From Aquatica leii (lineage: Eukaryota; Arthropoda; Insecta; Coleoptera; Lampyridae), in NCBI GenBank assembly GCA_035610365.1, contig CM069433.1, positions 56,348,487-56,412,486 of the forward strand: a stretch of DNA of 64,000 bases, in the 5' to 3' direction. The first letter of the stretch is position 1. Each line of letters opens with the position of its first letter. Below the pieces are notes generated by a model that searched no databases, was not told the origin of the DNA, and saw nothing but the letters and a program-made list of their open reading frames with translations. The translations under genes and the position numbers were made by a program. Positions 20,131-32,400 of the stretch are shown here, in pieces.

Positions 20131-23100
20131 ATGTACTCCTTTATTACGTATTTGTTGTCGATGGTGATACTTTTTACTGTGACCAATTCTGCTCTTTCAA
20201 TACTGCAAGGACCAAATGTTTGCACAAGACAAGAAACGTGAGTAGTTTAATTTTGTAGCGTTACTTAAAGCCTAAAGTTAATGCAATATATATATTTTCA
20301 ATTTAAGGTATACGACAACCGTTCGAATATCAGAACAGCAACCGTATCAAGTTCGAGAATACGTTTGGTGTTTGAATTTTCCACCACGGTGTTCAAAATA
20401 TAAAATAAAATTTAAGACTGTATATAAAACTCAAACGTTAACAAAATCGAGACCTGTGGAAGATTGCTGCAAAGGCTACACGAAAAGCAATAGCGAACAA
20501 CGATGTATACCTGTGTGCTCAGAAGATTGTTTACACGGCAGTTGCGTCGCGCCGGAAGTATGCAAATGCGAAACTGGATATGGCGGACCATCTTGTAATA
20601 TATGTAAGACTAGAAAACCTAAATAGAACCTTGTTAACCGAATGTTAATTTAGCGTGTCCACTGGGATTATGGGGAAAAGATTGCCAAGAAACTTGTTTA
20701 TGCAAAAACAACTCCACTTGCGATCCATTTAACGGTAATTGTAATTGTGGGAGAGGTTGGATAGGGCAGTATTGCGAAAGGAAATGTACTTCGGATACAT
20801 ATGGACAGGGTTGTTCCGAAAAATGCAAGTGCCAAAATGGCGATTGCGACCATATTTCTGGAGAATGTCGATGTCATCCAGGTTGGACGGGTGCCCTGTA
20901 AGTTATAATTTTTTGTGTATTTTATATGAATAATTTTTGATTTTGCAGTTGCGAAAATCCGTGTCCTAGTGGAAAGCATGGATACGAGTGTAAATCTGAA
21001 TGTCGTTGTCAAAATGGTGGTATGTGCGATCACGAATCTGGTCAATGCTTTTGCAAACCTGGATGGATTGGGCCAGTTTGTGCTAATCGGTGTCAATTTG
21101 GTTATTGGGGGCCTAGCTGTAATAATACTTGCGATTGTTACAATGGAGCTTCGTGTCACCACGTAACTGGTGCCTGTAAATGTCTACCAGGATTTACCGG
21201 AGATAGAGTAAGATTGATAAGATTAAGTTTCTTAAATAACCAGATTTTTTTAGTGTTTAGACATTTGTCCAGAAGGAACTTTCGGAGACAAGTGTTCACA
21301 AACTTGTAGTTGTAAAAATGGTGGAAAATGTTCTAACGTTGATGGAAAATGCAACTGCAGTCCCGGTTGGAAGGGAAAAAATTGTACCGAAAGAACATGT
21401 GCTGATGGACTTTGGGGATCCACGTGTCAAAATCCTTGTGAATGCAATATTGAAAATACCGAAATGTATAGTTGTATAAATGTATTATTGGAAATAATGC
21501 TTCATTGTAATGTTTTAGGTGTCATTCTTGGACTGGAGAATGCATTTGTAAAGCAGGTTGGAATAGCAAAGATTGTTCGCGTCAATGTCCTATTTTAACA
21601 TATGGTAAAGGATGCAGTGGAACTTGTGATTGCAAAAATAACGCTCAGTGTTCTCCTATTAATGGAAGTTGTATTTGTTCCCCTGGTTTTAAAGGTATAG
21701 ATTGTAGCGAAGTTTGTCCTCTGGGGAGTTATGGAGAAGATTGCGCACAAAAATGTGATTGTATGTATCGTAATATTGTTATGAAAAATTACGTAAAATT
21801 TAATGTTTAGGTAAAAATGGTGCAACGTGTTCATCAGAAACGGGTCAGTGTTTATGTACTCCAGGATGGGAAGGGCAGTATTGTGATCGACCTTGTAATG
21901 CTGGTAGTTACGGTTTGCATTGCAATCAAAAGTGTATCTGTGTGAATGGAGCAGCTTGTAATCCACAAAATGGTAAGTCACTAGCACGATTTGTTGTTAC
22001 GCATGTTGTTATTGTGATGTAGTAGAATATTGCATGGTTTTGTTAGGTACATGTACTTGTGGTCCGGGATTTACCGGCGATAAATGTGATCATCAATGTG
22101 AAACTGGTTGGTTTGGACACAATTGCCAACAGGTTTGTCAGTGTGACGCGGTCAATTCAATTGGGTGTGATGCCGTCACTGGGCAGTGTAAATGTAAATC
22201 TACTTGGAAAGGTAATTCTAATTTCAAAGTGTATAGTGATTGTACTAAAAAACTTACACTGAAAGCTTGTTCCTAAAAACACTTTAGTTTTTGCACGATT
22301 ATTTTTCTGTTTTAGGAATAAAATGTGAGACTACCTGTCCACCTGGAAGATACGGACCAAGTTGCGATTTAACTTGTAATTGTAAAAATAACAGTTCTTG
22401 CGATCCTGAAACAGGAAACTGTGTGTGTTCTCCTGGCTGGCAAGGTATTGACTGTAATCAACCGTGCGACAAAGGATTTTATGGAATTGGTTGTAACGAA
22501 GTGTGTCCTATAGCATACGGTAATTTTGTGTTATTGTTTTTTTTAAATATTTATTTCTAATTTTCTAGATAACATTACTTGCGACCATAGAACCGGTGAA
22601 TACATTTGTCAACCTGGATATATAGGTCTTACTTGTGAACACCCTTGCCCATCTGGGACGTATGGCAAAGATTGCCACGAAAAATGTCTTTGTAGAAATG
22701 GCGGCGATTGTCATCACGTAACAGGTACTTATATCTATTTGTGTCTGAGAAAAAAACACGCGAAAAACATTTTTAAGTGCTCTCTAAGGATAGGTGTAGT
22801 TTCCTCTATTAATTTTGGAACGATGTTTTTTAAATCGTTTTTTGGAGCTCTGTCTTGCACTTTTAAGTTTTTGTGTCATAAAAAGAGGCTGCTATGATCT
22901 TGGTGTTGATATTTGTTTTTCTTTAACATAAATACTTATTTGGAAGGTTTCTCATTATAAGCTCAGTGCTTTAGTCTAATACCCCGTGGTTATATTCGAT
23001 AGAAAAGTTGCCTTGGATTGGACGGTGTCAAAAGTCTAATAAAATTTACAAATTAGTTTGTTTGTAATTTCTTCGAGAGAATCGAATAAAGTTTGCGTTG

Positions 23101-26100
23101 ACGGGGTTCAGATCCGGCTATATTGATAGGCTTTACGTATTCATTTTTTTCGCGGTTGTGTATGTTTTAAGCGTTTAAGCCTACAGGTAACTCTAGCAAT
23201 ACACGAGTTCAGCTTACATGTATTATAGCGATGTTAGGATAGGTCCCGCGCATATTTAAATATTTGTCCACCGTATTTTTAGAACAGATTTCGTATGTGT
23301 CAAAACGGTAGTGGCTTATTAAAGTTCTAAGTTTATATTTTTATATAATGAAGAATTATTAGATTAAATAATGCGTTTATTGTTGTTTCTACATAGGCGA
23401 ATGTCACTGTTTACCTGGATGGATGGGAAAAGTTTGTTCAACTCCATGTCCTCAGGGTTACTTTGGATTTAACTGCACGCAGCATTGCAAATGTTTAAAC
23501 AACGGCATATGCAGAGGAAACGATGGAGTGTGTCGTTGTAAACCAGGTTGGACCGGAAGCCAATGCAGTGAAAGTAAGTTCTTTCAAATAAATTAATTCC
23601 GTAAACCTTAACGTGTTTATTTGCAGTTTGTCCCGAAGGATATTTTGGAGATCATTGTATGACTCCGTGTGAATGCTTAAATGAAAATTTTGTATGCCAC
23701 GCGATTGAAGGTTGTGTTTGTCGACACGGGTATACTGGAGATAACTGTGATAGAAGCGTTTTGTACGAACCAAGTACTCAACATGAAGAAAGTACTTATG
23801 GAAGTGTAGTTGCTGGTATAATGGTGGCGTTAGTACTAGTTGGTGTTATAGTAGCACTCTTATTCTATTATCGAAGACGTGTAGCTAACCTTAAGACGCA
23901 GATAGTGCACGTTCAATACATTGCCGATGCACAAGCTCTGGCACCAGGTAGAATGCAAAACATGAATTATCAGTGTGAATATCTACAATAATTTTAGATC
24001 GAAATCATTTCGACAATCCCGTATATTCTTATCAAGCTGGAACGAAAAAGGACGACGATGTTGGTCTGCTGAATAACACGCATCATATTCGAAATAATTT
24101 AGTAAAACAAAATAATACCAACTTAGAACGACAACGCTGTGGTCTTCCGGGTTCCTCTACAGATGATGATTTTAAGGGTAAGTTAAATTGCTTCAAATAT
24201 AGATTCCTCTACAGTAATTGTTTGGAGTTTAGTTTAAATGTATTTTAAATTAAGAAACAAAAAATAGTCATTTTGAAGTAAAGAATTTTCTAGTTTTTTA
24301 TCATCAAAGAATTGTTAAGTCGGTAGTAATCTAGAATTGCTCTATTAAGGGGAAAAGTTATAACTTCTAACATTATAACAAGGCCACAAGGAACATACTG
24401 ACTATTGTTCTTTACAATTACTTTGTTACACTATTTTAATTTCTATAATTCAAAACCAGCAAACTGTAAATGTGCAGACATGTCGCTGCGGCAGTAATCG
24501 TCAGCTAAAACAAAATTTGGTAAAAATTGATTAAAAATTTTGTTTATTTTGTTTCTTTTGCAGTAAACTTATAGTAATAAAGCAAATTTTATTTAAAGGT
24601 CGACAAATGTGATTAAAGTCCATTTGTGATGTGTCACTTCCGTGCCGTGAATTTGCATTAGTATCACTAAAAAATAATGTAAATAAGTAAACTAGGTCAG
24701 ATTCGTCCCACACAATGACGTTTTTACCTTCAATTTAGCCGATAGTAAAGATACGTGGGTGACGATGGTTTTCGGTTTTTACTGTCATGTTATGTGAGAC
24801 AACATCTATCTGGATATTGAAGGACAAACAACTGATTAAGTAGTACTGAAGTGAGTTGGCACTACTGATACATGTCACTGATAGTGTATCACTAATGCAC
24901 AAATAGGTTACTGAGAAGTAAGAATGGGCCTTAATGAGATACTTTCGTATTTTAATAGTTTATTCATCTGAATAAAAAATAAAGTTGCAAAAATACATAA
25001 TATAAGAACATATAAAAATCATAACATATCTTATAATTGAATTCTGATATTTTACCACACACTGTAATAGTTTTATCTGTATTGATAAAAATATTCAAGA
25101 AACGAAGTGACGACATAATTGCAGATTTACTCTCTTTGAGAATTTTATATTCATGATTAAAAGTATCTTGTTGTGACAATTTGACCAGAATAATTTCCGC
25201 ATTGTTCAATTCATCGAGACATAAAGAACCAAACCTTTTACCTTCAAAACTAGACCGGAAAATTGTAAAAAACCGCATAATAAAAGCTACAATGCGTTTT
25301 AGACGATTATAATTTGAATATGTTTCAAAATTTATCAAATCAGAGAAAGTTTTCTGCACAACCAAACACTTGGATTTTGCTTTTGTTAACGCAGGAAGAT
25401 CCGAAGCAATTATCTTATGCTGAGCTCAGAACCAGAATAAAGAAAGGAAGGTCCATGCCGCCACTGCAAATTATTAAGAAGTTTTTGGGGAACGACCCCA
25501 CGAGAAGCAATATCCGCCTCCATTCGTAATTTCGAGTAAATCTTAAATTGAAACTACTCTATTTGTTACAAAGGTTTTTAACTTGTGAAAAAAATTTGGT
25601 GTCTATAACAAAATTTAACATATTAACATAAAGTAAAAGAAACATTACTCATGTAATTACTTTATATTCATTGAAATAATTATAATAATCCTGACAAAAG
25701 TTTCTAATTACCTAATCAAAAGTTTTTCTATTTTATGGATAGGATGCTTCAAAGTGGAGGTACGACAACAATAAAAACAACCTTTATCCGTTGTTAAGAC
25801 CTGAACAATAAAGGTTGTTTTTATTGTTGCCGTTCCTCCACATCGAAGGATCCTATCCATAAAATAAGAAAACTTTTGACTAATTATCCATGTACCTCTT
25901 TGTGTAAAAACGAGAACCAGAACAACTAACAATCCAAGATTTTGAAACTTTGTACACATAAAATAATGCTGCATCAATATTAGAAAAAAATTACATACTA
26001 AGATTAATTGGTTATGGTGCACGTTTAAATCTCCTATTTGGCCAACATCATATCAATTTGATAACCTGTAAACATTAGAAAAAATGGAAATCATGAAGTA

Positions 26101-29100
26101 CACATAGAATGAATGTGTACCACTGTTGTAACTTTGGTTGTAGCAAAAAATATTACACTTCCGCAAAATTTCTTGCAACGAAAAACGTACCATCATAATA
26201 AATGCTGACATATACTAAAAGTATCTATTTGAGTTTCACTAGAACGCAAATTAGAAAACGATACAACTGATACACTAACAATACATTACATAGCATAGCG
26301 AGTAATACCATGCAAATTGTTGATTCGTTGAAGCTTAAAATATAATGAGTTTATATAATACAAAATCCCCATTTTTTCACGCAGATACTGGTACTTTGCG
26401 CAAACGCGGTTATCAAGTACTTAATTCAAATTTGCAAAAATACTTTTTAGAAAAACGAAAAGGTTTATTATGTATTTATTAATAATATGTAACAAAATTT
26501 TATATAGCTGTGTTTTTGTTACAATATATAAAAGAAAAAAGTGTATAGGTGAAAGTAAACAAAACTATAATTTCTAATAAGGTAAAAACGTTTTTTATGT
26601 TAATGAAATGTTTTAGTTAAACATTTTTAAAATACTTCAATATCAATGTTTAATTGAAATACATATTTTTAAAACGCAACAAAAATATTTTTTAAAAACA
26701 TTTTTTATTTCGACTATTTTAAAACGTAACGTTTTTAAACATGAAAAAACGTTTCCTCGCTGATTGGGAAGTGACAGATACTTAAAACATCGTTTGCAGA
26801 ATTTTGAAACGTCCGAGATATCATAGGAAAACGCTCTTCCCGTAAACCTGAAGACGACAATGGAACATCTTGACGAGACGTACCTCCAGACAAATTCTCG
26901 AGATGAGACTCCGACATTCGAGCTTGAGTTTTATTTTAACCTGGGAACGAATCGAATTAGATTTATTATTTTATAACTTAACCGAAACTTCCAAATGCAA
27001 AAGAATGTGACGCTTTTTGCAACAAAAACGACAAGCACTTTTTGCACTATAGTTAAATAAATAGTGACTTTTTTGTAAACTATTTAAACATAATTTGCAC
27101 CATTTTGCTTTAGAAATTCTGTCTCTAACTGTTAATTGCTTAAACTGAGCACAACTTACCATAGAATGAGCACCAGAACACAAAATCCATTTAGATTGAT
27201 TGTGTTTAGAACGCGATTATTAGATTTTTCACCAACAGGTTTACATGTATGATTTTCAATCGTTTCTAACATTGAAGTACGTCCTTCCAAAAATTGAAAT
27301 GATTTATCGACCATAGCAAAATCAGACGACTCTCTTTTAAAATCTCGTGCGGTAATAAAATCTAATTTAGACCACAAAGAATGAATTGCAAAAAGATCTC
27401 TCTGCTTTGCAACTTAATGGCAGACTTTTTACTGCAAGGTTTTATTTTTGACATTGAATTCAAAAAGTGAAAAGCTAACAATTTTTTATTGTCATATCTT
27501 TCACATAAAGTTTTCCAAGCAATTACATAATTATCACCTGTTATATTAACATCTTTTATAATTTCATCATTTTCATGCACTAAACGAATAAATAGTTCTT
27601 TAAAATTTATCCAATTTTCAAATTGACCATAAATCTCGGGTATATTAACAGAGGGTAGTTTAAGCCCTTAAACACATCATTATCAAAAACATTTAAATTT
27701 TCAAGGCTGTTATTCGAATGCTTGTCTGAACGTACTGATCCATCATGCGTACAATTAGCATGTTTAACAGGCTCCCCAGAGGCACTATGAACTAGAGTAC
27801 CTGAATGTAACAAACATTTTGCAATGGCAACTGGCATATCATATTTATCCTCTAATATCTGATTTTGACTTTCCACTTCTTTCTCGTTTTTTAATTGCTC
27901 GTAGATAATACCTGCACACCACTCTTCAAACTCTTGAAAATTTGCTATTATCCGCTCTAGTTTGATCCTTTTTCTAAAAGAATTTGGTGAAACCCACTCT
28001 GAAGTCCAAACTTGACATATATTCGAAGTGTTCAAATCGTATATTTTCTAAATGATGAGTCGTTATCGGCTATCATTCTATCATCTAGGCACATGCGTAG
28101 AAGAGTGGATCTCTTCTTGCGCATAGATAAAATGGGGTTCAGAAACTCACTTACACTTGGTTCGATGTCACCGTCACCGCTTCCGCTTTAAAATCTAAGC
28201 CGTTGTGACGTCACGTCGGGGCAAAAACCTTAGCTCTCATAACGCACAGCGTATTCAAAGGTATGATATATACAGATGATCACTTAGTAAAAGTACATTT
28301 TAGGTAATACAAATTTTTGTGTCTAATTGTTTTGTGTTGTATAAAAATGCACATGTATACAGGTTTTTTCACGTTACACCGGAAGTGACATCAGCTTTTT
28401 TATTTTATATGGAGTGCTATACTTTTTATTAATTCTTTCAATTACGTGTGATTTTAAACTAATTTTGTCCATAGCATATTATCCCAAAAATCATATTTTA
28501 AAATCATATATTTTATGTAATAAGTGTTAAATTGTTAATGTAATGGAGCTTTTATTCCATTAACCTGTTCGCAAGTCAATTTTATTTGTTTGTTTTAGAA
28601 TTTAGTGACTACACACTATAAAGGTAGATTCCAATATACTATTGGACAACACCGGAAGTGTTTTCTGATTGGCAAGGTCCAGAAACCTTTTTGAGTTATA
28701 AACCTTCCTGACGCTCTTTTGCTTTTGATTTTTGTTTTATTTTGATTTTGCGTTTTCCAATCAATTACGGATTTGTTTTAAAGTGAGCCTAGTAGTACAA
28801 AACATATTTTTGAGATATTTAGATGTTTTTCAGAACTTTTACATTTGCATGGTATCGTCATCTACTTTATTTAGAATATTTTTTGTAAAATTGTCGTGAC
28901 ATTCTATATGACTTATAGACCATAAAATCTCTGATGCAGTCTTCTGTAAAACGTCATGATCTTTTGAAATAACCAAATCATAATCATTGTGTGAAGATTC
29001 ACAATTAAAAAAATTTATTTTTACATTTGAATTCTCTGCATAGATTTCAATGAAACAAATATTATTATTTGTATCTGTATATTCTAATACTTTATCATAG

Positions 29101-32100
29101 CAGTTAATATTGCATAAATTTTTGGATAGAGTCGTAACCTAATATAATGTCACATGCTACGTTCTTTGTAATTAAACATGGTATTTCATAGGAGTGTTCA
29201 CCTATTTTGAATTCTAGTCTTGATTCTAGGAAGTAGTAATACCTTACGTTTGCTTTTAGCATTGGTGTTAGGTCAGTGATATTTTCATTTTAGAACAGTT
29301 TTTTTAGTGAATAATAAAATACATTTTATTAAGAAAATAATTACAATATGCTTTTAAACTTTAATTATTATTATAAAAACTAATAAAATGCTAATTATTA
29401 TAAAAACAAACATTATTGTATAAACTTTATTTATAAACGTTTTCTTTGATATTAAGGGCTCCCCTGATGTTGAACTTGTGACGTCAATTTAGTCAAGTCT
29501 GGTGTATAGTCAGTCGTTTTAAGACGAATACAAGCATCTGAATTTGCGATAGTTAACCTGCTCTTGTCCTTACTTAAAATAAATTTCATTTGTGAAAATA
29601 TTTACTCACATTTATAAGTTGAACCAAATGTGGACAAAATGACAAAGCCAATTTTTTTTAAAGATGAAAACTTCGTAGGAAGTTGATATCATGAGGAAAT
29701 GATTATCTTCTGTTTTTTTCTAAATCTTTCCACAATTCCTTGAATTTATTCGTCCATAACGTTGAATTTTTAAAATTAATCATTTCTAAACAAAAATTTT
29801 CAATTTTTAGATATTGAAAATACTGCAAATTTTATTTTTTTTTCTATTTCGTTGGGCTTTATTATAAATGTAAACATTTCGCCATGTTTCTTAAAACTTT
29901 GAAATCGACTTTCCTATTCACTTTTAATGACGAAAATCCAACTTTCGGATATATTTAGATTGCTTTCATCGATATTTTCTTTTTCATGTTCCCTTTTTAC
30001 TTTCCTATAAGAAAAGTAGAGCGATAGCATCTTTTTTTCAATTTTTTTTTGCATAATTTTACGTTTCAAGGTCTCCTGAATCAGAAAAAAGTATTTTTGA
30101 CAAAAAAATTTGTGTCTGTGTGTAACGATGTACCCACGATAATTCTCGAACCAAAAGTCCTAGTAATTTGAAATTTGGTAAGTAGCTGGATTTTCATATT
30201 CTCGCGGTTCTATCAAATGATGGTTCTGATACAAAAACCGAAAATGGGCGTATTCCTCATTTTTAACAGTTTTTCTTATATAATTTTGTAGGTATTCAAA
30301 TTATTCAAATTATTTTTAGTTTCTTATAGAGATAATTCTTCCTAACAATTTATTCAAATAAAAATTAACAGTTTATTAGATATTTGATTTCTAATTTAAA
30401 GTGAATGACATATATAATCTAGGTTCGAATCCTGCCTGCAACGATTTTTTAAAAAATTCCATATCTTGAAGAGAATACGTTAAAAATAAAATTTTTTTCT
30501 ATGTTTTTGTGACTTGTTTATACACGGAGTGCTGCATCTTCCTTACATTATCTATGGATGTGCTCACGATAACTCTCGAGCCAAAAGTCCTAGTAATTTG
30601 AAATTTGGTATGAAGTTGGTTTTTCATATTCTCTCGGTTCTATCAAAAGATGTGTTAGTCGAATTATTTTTACAGTTTCTTATAGAGATAATTCTTCCTA
30701 ACAATTTATGCAAATAAAAAAATTTTCTCATGTTAACAGTTTATTGGATATTTTATTTATAATTTAAAATGAATTCACAAATATAATCCAGGTTCGAATC
30801 ATGCCTGCGACGATTTTTTTAAGAAAAAAATTCCATATCTTGAAGGGAAAGCAAGATACGTAAAAAATAATCATTTTTACTGGTTTACTAAAAGGGAAAG
30901 CAATATCGAGTCACACAAATATAGGGGTTACTCAATACGACAACATAAGTTTAATTTGCCATATTTCGGTTATATATTTAATGAAATCGGTGAAAAAAAA
31001 TTCAAAAAAAAAATATAGCATGCTGGGAAGTCAATACAAACGTGTACATATCGCTTCAAAGTGGTTTTATGACAACATAACCTTAAAAAAATATATGTAA
31101 ACATTCCTTATAGGAAAGTCGTGTGGTGACCACCCAGTTTTTTAACAAAGGAAAGAAAATATTTTTTTTTAGTTTTTATGTCAGTTTCAAATAATATTAA
31201 TTTCGATGTAAAACTCTTCCATTCCTCATACATTTTCAAAATTGTATGGTTCTTATACTCTTATATACTTGATGAAAAATATCAGTGCTTTTGGTCGTGT
31301 GATTCATTGAAGCAAGAACGCACAGTTCTTCATTGACTTTCGAATTATTTATTGATGTGAATCTAATAATTATTTCAAACCTACCCATACTATTTATATC
31401 AGTATTTTCATCAAGTGCAATGCTAATTATGTCACTAGATAACAAATCATGTTTGACCTGTTCGTCAATATTTTTGGCCATATCTTCAACGACGCTGAGG
31501 TTAGCATTAATTGCATTGGTTTTTGCACTGTATTGAGTAAACGTTTTGAAGTTTTTGTGTTGTTTTACTTGCGATATTATGGTAGCGATGGTAATTTTTA
31601 CTTTACACCAAATGTTTCTGTCTATGCGCTACAGTTGCTCATATTCATTCTTACAATTGAGTGATGGCTGTGTGGATGATTTTATTTTAAAACTCTTTAC
31701 ACCGCACTACAGTCTAACTTTAAGCGGACTCGAACTTGTTTAGACCAAGTTTTAATTGCTGCTATTCCTATTATGTATTACAGTTCTACATTTTCTATTA
31801 CAGATACGCACAATTTATTAATATTTAATTTGGCCTAAAGACAGTCCGTATTCTAATTCAATTTTGTTACTAAAAGTTTTGTAAACCTGTCTCCTTAAAT
31901 TCTTAATTTATTTAAAAATTTTAGGCGCTAATGGATTTAATAATAGCGATCTAAATTCATTGAAAAATCGCGATGCCGATGCTACGAATCCTAATATTTA
32001 TCACAGCATTGAAAAACTGGACCACGTATACGACGAAATAAAACAGTCAGACGCAAAAGATGTTGGTAAGTTTTAACACGTCGGTAATTAATTTATGTTT

Positions 32101-32252
32101 TTTAAATAACTGCTGTTGTTCCAGAATTACAGTATGATCATTTGGATTATAGTAGACCTGTTAGTACATGGAAACCGCAATATCAAAGAATGACTAACGT
32201 ATTGGGATCTCGAGAAAATCCTAAAACGCTACCTGAGACTGAAGAAGTTTAG
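20131..32252 (+). CDS. drpr: Draper / MEGF10-family engulfment receptor, 15 coding exons, 997 aa
   Basis: Phagocytic receptor of glia and haemocytes for apoptotic cells and neuronal debris (CED-1/MEGF10 family). Exons: 20131-20237, 20308-20603, 20654-20897, 20949-21207, 21254-21465, 21519-21760, 21811-21972, 22047-22211, 22316-22519, 22569-22724, 23397-23573, 23627-23947, 23998-24177, 31925-32065, 32125-32252. They sum to 2,994 nt in one frame with GT-AG borders. Order: signal peptide ([17 protein letters not shown]), EMI domain (exon 2), one EGF plus about 15 laminin-type EGF repeats, a TM helix ([20 protein letters not shown]), then a tail with an NPVY motif (CED-6/Shc-type PTB site) and tyrosine motifs YHSI, YDEI and YDHL forming ITAMs. 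About 1,000 aa is usual for Draper. Repeat 13 is degenerate (GEYIC instead of a CxC). Poly(A) signal AATAAA near 32381. Confidence 0.95.
22725..23396 (+). other. Draper intron 10, longer than its neighbours
   Basis: A 672-bp intron between EGF-repeat exons, while the others around it are 45-105 bp. The extra DNA has no recognisable coding content; it is probably an old insertion. Confidence 0.6.
24964..25430 (-). pseudogene. BEL/Pao pol remnant (pre-integrase region)
   Basis: 133-codon frame with [46 protein letters not shown] and LRFLNIFIN. These match the segment of BEL/Pao polyproteins between RNase H and integrase (usual blocks F-S-S-x-x-K-L-x-R-V-x-A and E-L-x-x-A-x-x-x-L-I-K-x-x-Q). 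Similarity is lost after about residue 110. Not functional. Confidence 0.65.
25713..25885. repeat. Foldback (hairpin) element in the Draper intron
   Basis: Arms of about 75-80 bp are inverted copies with a short loop near 25795-25810: the left arm contains TTATGGATAGGATGCTTC and AACAATAAAAACAACCTTTA, and the right arm their complements with few mismatches. Possible foldback MITE or long-hairpin RNA source. No target duplication was established. Confidence 0.8.
26735..28035 (-). pseudogene. BEL/Pao gag remnant, several frames
   Basis: Consecutive - strand frames give a gag N-terminus (27607-28035), a capsid-like block (27362-27580: [20 protein letters not shown], close to the usual BEL motif), a link piece (27156-27377) and a cysteine-rich nucleocapsid (26971-27183: [11 protein letters not shown] and C-R-F-C-C-K-K-R-H with LLH). 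Frame changes between the pieces show decay. Confidence 0.75.
28040..28845. other. Non-coding intron DNA between two retroelement remnants
   Basis: No coding similarity. CACCGGAAGTG occurs at about 28377 and 28651, hinting at a diverged repeat. It could include the left-over 5' LTR of the BEL/Pao element, but I cannot define its ends. Confidence 0.35.
28850..29290 (-). pseudogene. Retroviral-type aspartic protease remnant of an LTR element
   Basis: The - strand reads [20 protein letters not shown], then [20 protein letters not shown] with a following D-S-I. The C-D-I-I-L-G-Y-D-S block resembles the C-terminal half of retropepsins (usual form D-x-I-L-G-x-D-F-L). The active-site D-T/S-G end is missing. 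Downstream sequence resembles a pre-RT linker but is weak. Confidence 0.45.
29440..31490 (-). pseudogene. hAT transposase remnant (SCAND3/ZMYM6-like), split by the dispersed repeat
   Basis: The first half on the - strand (31490 to 31236) reads [20 protein letters not shown], then [20 protein letters not shown] with EELCVLAS, matching the DUF4371 region of hAT transposases (usual D-E-S-T-D-I). The C-terminal half (about 29990-29440) reads [29 protein letters not shown] and [19 protein letters not shown], the hAT dimerisation end (usual S-M-F-G-S-T-Y-x-C-E-Q-x-F-S). The repeat at 29998-31140 separates them. Stops are present. Confidence 0.78.
29998..31140. repeat. Dispersed repeat, copy 2
   Basis: Shares GTAACGATGTACCCACGATA, CCAAAAGTCCTAGTAATTTG, GAAGTCAATACAAACGTGTA and GTGGTTTTATGACAACATAA with copy 1 at 15316. 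An internal part is duplicated (about 30545-30900 repeats 30135-30480). Ends are CTTTCCTATAAG and CTTATAGGAAAG, short inverted repeats, then GTCGTGTGGTGACCACCC. GGTTCGAATCCTGCC at 30422 looks like a tRNA B-box. Confidence 0.7.
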
Positions 32253-32400
32253 TCACCATTTGTTTAATGTGTTCTCATTACATTATATCATTGAAGCAGC
32301 TATTTTGTAACGAATTTTTATATTTATTCTATTACTGCCAAGCAGTAGTAAGTACGAACTACCAATTTTTAACATAAAGCAATAAATAGTGCCAATGAAA
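32253..32400 (+). terminator. Draper 3' UTR and polyadenylation signal
   Basis: About 130 bp after the stop codon there is AATAAA at 32381-32386. The 3' end of the transcript probably lies shortly after. Further AATAAA copies downstream (about 32823) could be alternative sites. Confidence 0.55.

Larger units (their letters stand above)
24960..28035 (-). mobile_element. BEL/Pao LTR retrotransposon remnant
   Basis: Reading on the - strand, a gag segment (28035 to about 26735) is followed after a gap by a late-pol segment (25430 to 24960), the normal order for BEL/Pao. Most of pol is missing, and a foldback element sits in the gap. No LTR was identified with confidence. Confidence 0.7.
24178..31924 (+). 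other. Draper intron 13, 7.7 kb, filled with transposon remnants
   Basis: Lies between the NPVY exon and the ITAM exons. It contains a foldback hairpin, a BEL/Pao remnant, a protease remnant and a hAT transposase split by a dispersed repeat, all on the - strand relative to Draper where oriented. Donor GTAAGT at 24178, acceptor TTTTAG at 31924. Confidence 0.85.

Noticed and set aside
20698..21162. 154-codon - strand ORF within the Draper EGF exons
   Set aside because: Antisense shadow; Thr/Ile-rich composition comes from the complement of the cysteine-rich EGF coding.
25314..25529. 71-codon + strand ORF in the Draper intron
   Set aside because: Largely overlaps the antisense of the BEL/Pao pol remnant and has no similarity of its own that I recognise.
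30418..30445. Possible tRNA gene because of GGTTCGAATCC
   Set aside because: No A-box, anticodon arm or acceptor pairing around it; only a B-box-like word inside a repeat.
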